Assembly: GCA_910584745.1 (NCBI GenBank)
Contig: CAJUDG010000024.1
Location: 1 to 10,180 of the forward strand
Reading direction: 5' to 3'
DNA from: an uncultured Eubacteriales bacterium
GTDB taxonomy: Bacteria > Bacillota > Clostridia > Oscillospirales > Acutalibacteraceae
DNA length: 10,180 bases
Part shown: positions 5,792 to 10,180 of the stretch, one piece after another
How the letters are laid out: each line of letters begins with the position of its first letter
How positions within the stretch are numbered: position 1 is the first letter of the stretch
Made by a program: the position numbers and the translations under genes
Notes under the pieces: generated by a model
What the model saw: the letters and a program-made list of their open reading frames with translations, nothing else
The model's database searches: none
Told to the model about the DNA's origin: nothing

Positions 5792-7261
5792 ATGTACTAT
5801 AAGAGACAAAAGAGAAAGCTATGCCTGCGCATTGGGCTGCTGGCCGCGGCGGGAGTGCTGGCCATCGCGCTTATCGCGGCCGTCGTGATGCGGGCCACGG
5901 CATATTCCGTTTCCGGTACCGTGCTGGACGGTGAAGATACATACAGCGTCAAAGCTGCCAAAGCGGACCCGGACTTATTCTTGGCCGCCGCCCGGCGGCA
6001 GGGTATGCCGGAGCTGACCGCTTATGACACAGCCGAGTTTGACGGGCAGTCCAATACCCTGACAGTATACCGGGGCGTTGAGATGAAGGTGACCGACGGC
6101 GGGGAGACGGTCTCCCTTACTGCCCGCAGGGGGGCCACCGTTGAGGAGGCCCTGGAGGAAAACGGTATGGGGCTGGGGCCGGATGATATAGTCTCCCCGG
6201 ACAGGGAGCTGGTGATAACTGCCGCCGTCACGGTGGACGTGAAACGCTGCTGCCATGTGACGGTGGCTTTCGACGGCCGGGAGGAGCAGGTCATGCTCTA
6301 CGGCGGGACGGTGTCGGAGGCGCTTAAAGAGGCAGGGCTGAAATTCACGGAGGATATGGCGTGCAATGAGAGCATAGACGCGCCCCTGACGGACGGTATG
6401 GAGCTTATAGTTACTAGGCTGACCGCCTTTACCGTCACGGCTGATGGCAAGACCGGCAGCTATAAGGTGTCCTGTGGGACTGTGGGGGAGGCTTTGGAGA
6501 AGTGCGGGTTCAAGCTCAGCGAAGAGGACCGGTTGAACGTCCCCAAAGAGCGCAGGCTGACGGCGGGGATGAAGCTCGTCATACAGAGGGTGCGGGTCGA
6601 GGAGGAGACGGAGAGCGAGGATATAGAATACGGCACCCAGTACGTCACCTCAAGGGAGCTGCCCGAGGGCAAAACTCAGCTTCTCAGCGCGGGATTGAAG
6701 GGCGAGAAGGAGTTGGTCTACCGCGCCACGTATGTGGACGGCAAGCTGGAGAGCAGGGAGCTGCTCTCGGAGGAGGTAAAGAGCAACCCGGTGAAGCAGA
6801 TAGTCATGCGGGGGACCGGACTGCCCACCACGGCGCCAAAGCTGGAATTTATTGACGACGGCAGCGGGGCCACCCCGGACCCGACTCCTGCCGGGGGCGG
6901 AAAGCCCTCCGTGTCCGTTTCCGCCCAGGAGGGGGTGCTGACCGACCCCTGGGGCAATGAGATATCCTACTCGAAGACCATCACCGGCACCTGCACCGCC
7001 TATTGCATCCCGGGGGGCACCACCTCCATCGGGCTTGAGGCCGTGCGGGGCGTTATAGCCGTGGACCCGGATATAATACCCTATGGCACCAGGATGTATG
7101 TGGCCTCGCCGGACGGCAGGATCGTGTACGGCTACGGCGTGGCGGGAGATACAGGGGGAGCTTGTATGGCTGGAGACATCATCGCGGACCTCTGCTATGA
7201 CACGGTGGAGGAGTGCAGCATCATAGGTCGGCGGGAGATGGTGCTGTATATTTTACAATGA
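5792..7261 (+). CDS. YabE-like protein with DUF348 repeats, G5 domain and C-terminal 3D domain
   Basis: This is a 489-residue surface protein. The order is: a basic N-terminus (1-13), a membrane anchor or signal segment (14-34), three ubiquitin-like DUF348 repeats (about 92-151, 155-210 and 211-267), a G5 domain (about 267-343, a peptidoglycan- or zinc-binding module), a Gly/Pro-rich linker (350-378) and a 3D domain (397-488). The 3D domain, a double-psi barrel named for three conserved aspartates, has candidates D425 or D427 (VDPDIIPYGT), D453 (AGDTGG) and D466 or D470 (DLCYDT). Relatives such as YabE and Rpf-like Sps proteins act as peptidoglycan-cleaving transglycosylases, so a wall-remodelling role is likely. 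The frame is open from 5663, but that extension crosses the rpsI terminator and this gene's own promoter. ATG 5792 with AGGAGA is therefore the start. It is a single-gene unit with a terminator at 7266. Confidence 0.92.
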   Translation: MYYKRQKRKLCLRIGLLAAAGVLAIALIAAVVMRATAYSVSGTVLDGEDTYSVKAAKADPDLFLAAARRQGMPELTAYDTAEFDGQSNTLTVYRGVEMKVTDGGETVSLTARRGATVEEALEENGMGLGPDDIVSPDRELVITAAVTVDVKRCCHVTVAFDGREEQVMLYGGTVSEALKEAGLKFTEDMACNESIDAPLTDGMELIVTRLTAFTVTADGKTGSYKVSCGTVGEALEKCGFKLSEEDRLNVPKERRLTAGMKLVIQRVRVEEETESEDIEYGTQYVTSRELPEGKTQLLSAGLKGEKELVYRATYVDGKLESRELLSEEVKSNPVKQIVMRGTGLPTTAPKLEFIDDGSGATPDPTPAGGGKPSVSVSAQEGVLTDPWGNEISYSKTITGTCTAYCIPGGTTSIGLEAVRGVIAVDPDIIPYGTRMYVASPDGRIVYGYGVAGDTGGACMAGDIIADLCYDTVEECSIIGRREMVLYILQ

Positions 7262-7265
7262 CAGG

Positions 7266-7297
7266 GACACGGAGCGGTTTTGCTCCGTGTCTTTTTT
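7266..7297 (+). terminator. Rho-independent terminator after the G5/3D gene
   Basis: A perfect ten-pair stem GACACGGAGC/GCTCCGTGTC with a six-base loop is followed by TTTTTT. It begins five bases after the stop codon. Confidence 0.92.
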
Positions 7298-7326
7298 GTG
7301 CGCTTTCCCGATTATGCGGCGCGGGC

Positions 7327-7355
7327 TTGTAATTGGGGCGAAAAAAGGCTATAAT
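7327..7355 (+). promoter_or_regulatory. Promoter of the small membrane protein/AEC transporter unit
   Basis: TTGTAA (7327-7332), a 17-base spacer and a consensus TATAAT (7350-7355). The coding sequence starts 30 bases downstream. Confidence 0.75.
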
Positions 7356-7384
7356 AAGCCGGAGAAAGGGTGTGAAGGGAATAT

Positions 7385-7690
7385 ATGGAGCAATACGCGC
7401 AGCAGTTTATGTACGCGGGCCTCTGGATAGTCATCGGGCTGATACTGATCTTCTCCATGGCCAGGGAGAACAAGATCTTTATCCTGGCGGGGGCTTTTTT
7501 CCTGGTGCTGGGCGGCTGGTGGCTGGCGAATGCCCTGCTGCCGGAGGTGGACCTGTTCGCCGGGGGATGGGGAATAGCCCTGAAATGTATCACCGGGGCG
7601 GCGCTGCTGATACTGACGGCGGCGTTCGTAAGGGAGTACAGGAGGAAATCCGCGGCTGCCCGCGAAGATGATAAGGAAGACAGGCCGTAG
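7385..7690 (+). CDS. Small three-helix membrane protein of unknown function
   Basis: This encodes a 101-residue protein that I do not recognise. Hydrophobic segments at about residues 10-25, 31-52 and 63-83 suggest three membrane helices. The tail (84-101) is highly charged, with RREYRRK-like and AREDDKEDRP-like composition, and is probably cytoplasmic. The start at 7385 follows AAGGGA with a four-base gap, a short but usable spacing. It is the first gene behind a good promoter and is followed 29 bases later by the AEC transporter gene, so the two are probably cotranscribed. A role beside that transporter is possible but not shown by the sequence. Confidence 0.78.
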   Translation: MEQYAQQFMYAGLWIVIGLILIFSMARENKIFILAGAFFLVLGGWWLANALLPEVDLFAGGWGIALKCITGAALLILTAAFVREYRRKSAAAREDDKEDRP

Positions 7691-7719
7691 GAAAAGCGGC
7701 AGGATAGGAGGAGAGGGAA

Positions 7720-8640
7720 ATGGGCGCGGTGCTTGAGGTAGTGTCCAAAGTTGCGGTAATACTTATACTTATTCTCATAGGGTGCTTCATCACAAAGCGG
7801 GGTATGCTCACCGAGCGGGGGGCGTCGGAGATCACCACAGTGCTGATAAAGCTTGTGACCCCCTGCGTGATAATCAACTCCTTCATAGGCACCGAGGGGG
7901 GCCTGGACCTATACACGCTGGCTATGGCGATGGCTCTGCCGACGCTGTGGTCGCTGCTGGGTGTGGGCATGAGCTTTCTGGTGTTCAAGAAGGAGCCCCT
8001 GGAGCGGCAGAAGGTACTTAGGTTTTCGCTGATATTCAGCAATGTGGGTTTTATGGGCATACCCCTGGTCCAGGGCATCGTGGGGGACAGGGGCGTTATA
8101 TATGCCTCCTTCGGCGTGGTGGTCTTCAACGTGTTGTGCTGGACCTATGGCTACAGCATGATGAGCGGAGGGGCCAGGCTGAATTTAAAGACCGTGCTTT
8201 TGAACCCGGGGGTGGTGGGTCTTGCCATTGGGCTGCCCATATATTTTCTAGGGCTGCAGCTGCCGGAGATAATCGCGGAGCCTCTGGGGTATATAGCCGA
8301 CCTGAACACGCCGCTGGCGATGCTGGTGATTGGGAGCTATATCGCCAAGGCCGACCTGCACTCCTTCGTGTCGGACCTGAGCGTCTATAAGGTGTCGTTC
8401 CTGCGTTTGGTTGCGGTGCCGGCGGTGCTGCTGGGACTGCTGATGCTGATACGCCCGGAAAAGGACCTGTTTATGGCCACAATGGTCCAGGCCTCCACCC
8501 CGGTGGCGGCAAACGCGGTGCTTTTCGCTGTGCAGTACAAGCGGGACTCGGAGCTGGCATCGAAGCTGGTGGCGGTGTCCACGGTGCTGTCCATAGTCAC
8601 TGTCCCGGTGCTGACAGTCATAGCCCAGGCGGTATGCTAG
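7720..8640 (+). CDS. AEC-family (auxin efflux carrier-like) permease
   Basis: This is a 306-residue inner-membrane carrier of the AEC family, to which bacterial malate, malonate and other organic-anion permeases belong. About ten hydrophobic helices can be traced, in two five-helix halves. Family signatures are TVLIKLVTPCVIINSF (40-55), FSNVGFMGIPLVQ (106-118, the hallmark N-x-G-F-M-G-I-P block), LNTPLAMLVIGSYIA (195-209) and QASTPVAANAVLFA (257-270). The substrate cannot be predicted. The start is fixed by AGGAGGAGAGGGAA directly upstream of ATG 7720. It is the second gene of its unit. No terminator is visible after it, so transcription may read on into rpe 92 bases later. Confidence 0.92.
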   Translation: MGAVLEVVSKVAVILILILIGCFITKRGMLTERGASEITTVLIKLVTPCVIINSFIGTEGGLDLYTLAMAMALPTLWSLLGVGMSFLVFKKEPLERQKVLRFSLIFSNVGFMGIPLVQGIVGDRGVIYASFGVVVFNVLCWTYGYSMMSGGARLNLKTVLLNPGVVGLAIGLPIYFLGLQLPEIIAEPLGYIADLNTPLAMLVIGSYIAKADLHSFVSDLSVYKVSFLRLVAVPAVLLGLLMLIRPEKDLFMATMVQASTPVAANAVLFAVQYKRDSELASKLVAVSTVLSIVTVPVLTVIAQAVC

Positions 8641-8732
8641 AGGAAACCTGCTTTCTATTATATATATACATTTTGGGGAGAGTTCGCGTGCGGAACACAA
8701 CATAGCGGAGAAAGGGAGATAAGGAGGGAAAT

Positions 8733-9359
8733 ATGGTTTATATTGCGCCGTCGCTGCTGGCGGCAGACTTCAGCAGGCTGGCAGAGGAGATAGAGCGGAT
8801 AGAGAGGGCGGATATGCTCCATGTGGACGTTATGGACGGACACTTTGTGCCGAACCTGAGCATCGGTCCCCCGGTGATAGAGGCCCTGAGGAAAAAGACG
8901 GGGCTCCCCTTTGACGTGCACCTGATGATGGAGGAGCCGCTGGCGTATATAAGCGTGTTCCGGCAGGCTGGGGCGGACATAATCACCTTCCATGTGGAGT
9001 GCAAGGACCCGCCGCAGGCAGTGCTGTCCGCCATAAAGGCCAGCGGGGCAAAGGCCGGCGTCGCAATAAGCCCCAAGACCCCGGTAGAGGCCATAGGCCC
9101 GTGGGGAGAGGACCTGAGCCAGATCACCGTCATGACGGTGGAGCCGGGCTTCGGCGGGCAGAGGATGATGCTGGACATGCTGCCGAAGGTGTACAGACTG
9201 CGGGCCAGATTCCCCCAGGCCCTGGTGGAGGTGGACGGCGGCGTAAACCTGGACACCGCCCCCCTGTGCAAAGCGGCGGGGGCCAACATACTTGTGGCGG
9301 GGACCTCAGTGTTCAGGGCCCAGGATCCGTATCTTGAGATGCGGTGCCTTGCTCTTTGA
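8733..9359 (+). CDS. rpe: Ribulose-phosphate 3-epimerase
   Basis: This 208-residue TIM-barrel enzyme interconverts D-ribulose 5-phosphate and D-xylulose 5-phosphate in the pentose phosphate pathway. The metal and catalytic ligands are in place: H30 and D32 (HVDVMDGHFVPN), H63 (FDVHLMME) and D168 (EVDGGVN). The phosphate-binding segments PGFGGQ (138-143) and VAGTSVF (188-194) are also present. The start is fixed by AAGGAGGGAA just upstream. The protein is some ten residues shorter than many homologues and ends in an unusual MRCLAL. The stop codon lies inside the first unit of a 16-base tandem repeat, which may have reshaped the C-terminus. All catalytic parts are intact, so it should be active. 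The gap to the AEC gene (8641-8732) contains an AT-rich run but no convincing promoter. Confidence 0.95.
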   Translation: MVYIAPSLLAADFSRLAEEIERIERADMLHVDVMDGHFVPNLSIGPPVIEALRKKTGLPFDVHLMMEEPLAYISVFRQAGADIITFHVECKDPPQAVLSAIKASGAKAGVAISPKTPVEAIGPWGEDLSQITVMTVEPGFGGQRMMLDMLPKVYRLRARFPQALVEVDGGVNLDTAPLCKAAGANILVAGTSVFRAQDPYLEMRCLAL

Positions 9360-9398
9360 CAAGAGTGCTCTTTGACAAGAGCGTTCTTTGAAAAGGGA
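9351..9398 (+). repeat. Three tandem 16-base palindromic repeats across the rpe stop codon
   Basis: The units are 9351-9366 (GCTCTTTGACAAGAGT), 9367-9382 (one base different) and 9383-9398 (a degenerate copy with four differences from the first). Units 1 and 2 are each inverted repeats, GCTCTT and AAGAG(C/T) around TGAC. They could therefore fold as small hairpins. The rpe stop TGA is at 9357-9359 in unit 1. Confidence 0.8.
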
Positions 9399-9428
9399 CC
9401 TCTTAAGGAGGGGCAAAATTGCCCCGGC

Positions 9429-9449
9429 GCACATAGTATGTGCTATAAG
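9429..9449 (+). promoter_or_regulatory. Candidate operator overlapping an extended -10 promoter
   Basis: GCACATA-G-TATGTGC (9429-9443) is a perfect dyad with a one-base centre, the form of a repressor site rather than an RNA hairpin. It directly abuts TATAAG (9444-9449). The last three bases of the dyad, TGC, supply an extended -10 motif. No good -35 is seen, and transcription would start only about 14 bases before the next gene, so the promoter assignment is tentative. Confidence 0.4.
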
Positions 9450-9469
9450 TGACGAAAGGGGGGCCGCCT

Positions 9470-9805
9470 GTGAAGCTGAAAAGGCCCCCGCAGCCCCTGG
9501 TGTTCGTATACGACGGGCCCACGGCCCTTTGCGCCGCCGTGTGCGAGCTATACAGGCTGGAGCCCAAGGCCCCGTCGGCCCTGTGCATGTGGCGGGGCAG
9601 GTACTATCTGCAGGTGGGCGCGCCACTTCGCGGCCGCAGGCGGGTGTGGCGGGCCGGTGAGCGCTGGGGACAGTGCCTGGGGGCAAGGCCGGTGCTGTAC
9701 GCCTTCTGCGGGGAGCACGGCCGGGAGATAAGCCGGAACGCCGTGGCCCAGCTGGGCGGAGCCCTTGTAAGACAGGGGGGCGGGGGCAAAAAAGGAGAGG
9801 AATAG
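9470..9805 (+). CDS. Stand-alone MecA C-terminal-domain protein (putative ClpC adaptor)
   Basis: This 111-residue protein resembles only the C-terminal domain of MecA, the adaptor that delivers substrates to the ClpC unfoldase and ClpP protease. Matching blocks are LVFVYDGPTALCAAVCEL (10-27, corresponding to the F-x-D-F-E-D-x-I helix), SALCMWRGRYYLQV (36-49) and CGEHGREISRNAVAQL (80-95, corresponding to L-E-E-Y-G-K-x-I-x-E-x-A). The N-terminal substrate-binding domain of MecA is missing, so it may be a reduced adaptor or a ClpC regulator. The GTG at 9470, six bases after AAAGGGGGG, is the best start. The upstream GTG at 9449 has no ribosome binding site. The assignment is by eye; length and three blocks fit, but the identity is low. 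It ends at a terminator that overlaps its stop. Confidence 0.65.
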   Translation: MKLKRPPQPLVFVYDGPTALCAAVCELYRLEPKAPSALCMWRGRYYLQVGAPLRGRRRVWRAGERWGQCLGARPVLYAFCGEHGREISRNAVAQLGGALVRQGGGGKKGEE

Positions 9806-9835
9806 CGCCCCGGCAGTTGCGCCGGGGCGGTTTTT
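9806..9835 (+). terminator. Rho-independent terminator of the MecA-like gene
   Basis: A nine-pair GC stem CGCCCCGGC/GCCGGGGCG with a six-base loop is followed by G and five T residues, starting right after the stop codon. Confidence 0.9.
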
Positions 9836-9845
9836 GTGCTATAAT
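9817..9845 (+). promoter_or_regulatory. Extended -10 promoter of the candidate structured RNA
   Basis: A consensus TATAAT (9840-9845) is preceded by TGC (9837-9839), an extended -10 element. A weak -35, TTGCGC (9817-9822), lies at the ideal 17-base spacing, inside the previous terminator stem. The expected start is at about 9851-9853. Confidence 0.72.
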
Positions 9846-9850
9846 ATAAG

Positions 9851-10059
9851 AGAGGGGACAGAAAAGGAAGAAAAATCCCGGCCGGAAGAAAAAGGAAATC
9901 TGCACAAATTGGGGCGGAGGCATTTGGCGAAATCTCCCAATGAATCCAGAGCCTGCCATGGGAAAGGCTGGCAGATATGGTTAAATTAGGGCGGAAATTA
10001 TGCCCGGATTGTCCGAAAACCGCATAAAACCGTGGGTTTTCAGTAGTCTGCCCTTTTTC
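9851..10059 (+). ncRNA. Candidate structured non-coding RNA of about 205 bases, family unknown
   Basis: The stretch is bounded by a strong promoter and a U-tract terminator and has no supported reading frame. Its 5' end AGGG-GA-CAGA (9853-9862) is complementary to the 3' TCTGCCCT (10047-10054), so the predicted ends close on each other. Inside, ATCTGC 9898-9903 pairs with GCAGAT 9971-9976. That helix encloses one hairpin at 9909-9940 (GGAG-gc-ATTT, loop GGCG, AAATCTCC) and another at 9950-9969. Further hairpins are CGGA-TTG-TCCG (10005-10015) and AAAACC/GGTTTT (10016-10040). AGGGCGGA (9988-9995) can also pair with TCTGCCCT, giving a competing terminator stem. Length and closed ends would fit 6S RNA, but the branched interior is not typical and I cannot assign a family. 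The structure was drawn by hand. Confidence 0.5.
9988..10059 (+). terminator. Terminator-like 3' end of the RNA candidate
   Basis: AGGGCGGA (9988-9995) pairs over eight bases with TCTGCCCT (10047-10054), which leads into TTTTTC. The loop is about 50 bases and holds two smaller hairpins, so this is a long branched terminator arm. The same 3' strand can instead pair with the RNA's 5' end. Confidence 0.5.
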
Positions 10060-10099
10060 AAAAAAATTATGTAAAGATAAAAAAAGATGAAAAAAAAGC

Positions 10100-10128
10100 T
10101 TGCATTTTTCGTCCCGAGGGATTATTAT
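10100..10128 (+). promoter_or_regulatory. rRNA-type promoter reading out of the window
   Basis: TTGCAT (10100-10105), a 17-base spacer and TATTAT (10123-10128), preceded by dense A tracts (10060-10097). The AAAAAAAGCTTGCATTTT context matches the two 5S promoters. Downstream, CTCGCCGGC (10143-10151) can pair with GCCGG-A-CGAG (10160-10169), a leader hairpin like those before the 5S genes. The gene it drives lies outside the window; an rRNA, tRNA or other highly expressed gene is likely. Confidence 0.75.
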
Positions 10129-10180
10129 ATAAATAACTTCCACTCGCCGGCAAAAAAGAGCCGGACGAGAATCTAAAATT

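Noticed and set aside
9410..9425. GGGGCAA/TTGCCCC inverted repeat as an rpe terminator
   Set aside because: No T tract follows the stem, so it does not meet the form of an intrinsic terminator.
9388..9660. 90-codon plus-strand frame overlapping the MecA-like gene
   Set aside because: Arg/Ala-rich shadow frame with no ribosome binding site; the other frame has one and matches a domain family.
9988..10059. T-box or other riboswitch controlling a downstream gene
   Set aside because: The conserved T-box sequence is absent, no gene follows the terminator before the next independent promoter, and the 5' part does not match a riboswitch core that I know.
9604..10143. 179-codon minus-strand open frame over the RNA candidate and MecA-like gene
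   Set aside because: No ribosome binding site, low-complexity Ser/Pro/Arg translation, antisense to a well-supported gene, two terminators and a promoter.

Overview
The window looks like a chromosomal segment of a fairly GC-rich Bacillota species, probably class Clostridia and possibly a gut Oscillospiraceae relative. The reasons are purine-rich Shine-Dalgarno sequences, SigA-type promoters with 17-base spacers, many U-tract terminators, a YabE-like G5/3D cell-wall protein, a MecA-type ClpC adaptor domain, and a DHHW-family protein. The lineage is an inference from gene families and was not tested by phylogeny. Layout. Positions 1-53 look like one end of an IS3-family insertion sequence that continues to the left of the window. 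A plus-strand accessory cluster follows: a small membrane protein, a GNAT acetyltransferase and a class I methyltransferase, with a bidirectional terminator at its end. Opposing it is a minus-strand pair, transcribed from about 3870 down to 1979. Its first gene is a membrane protein with a Pro/Gln-rich tail and its second is a DHHW-family protein that lacks the family histidines. From 4030 to 4600 lie two nearly identical 5S rRNA genes, each with its own promoter, leader hairpin and terminator, and no 16S or 23S beside them. rplM-rpsI (ribosomal proteins L13 and S9) follow as a self-contained operon. Next is a peptidoglycan-acting G5/3D protein with its own promoter and terminator. A plus-strand run then encodes a small membrane protein, an AEC-family carrier, ribulose-phosphate 3-epimerase (rpe) and a lone MecA C-terminal-domain protein. 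The last 345 bases hold no convincing protein gene. They contain a strong extended -10 promoter, about 205 bases with self-complementary ends and several internal hairpins, and a U-tract terminator; this is the best candidate for a new or unannotated structured RNA. A second promoter of the type seen before the 5S genes lies at the right edge, so a stable-RNA gene may start there. Functionally the middle of the window serves ribosome synthesis (5S, L13, S9). The flanks hold envelope, transport and central-carbon genes that do not form one pathway. No defence system, CRISPR array or biosynthetic cluster was seen. The items most worth a second look are the RNA candidate at 9846-10059, the paired stand-alone 5S genes, the DHHW protein lacking its histidines, and the truncated MecA-like adaptor with a perfect dyad next to its -10 box.
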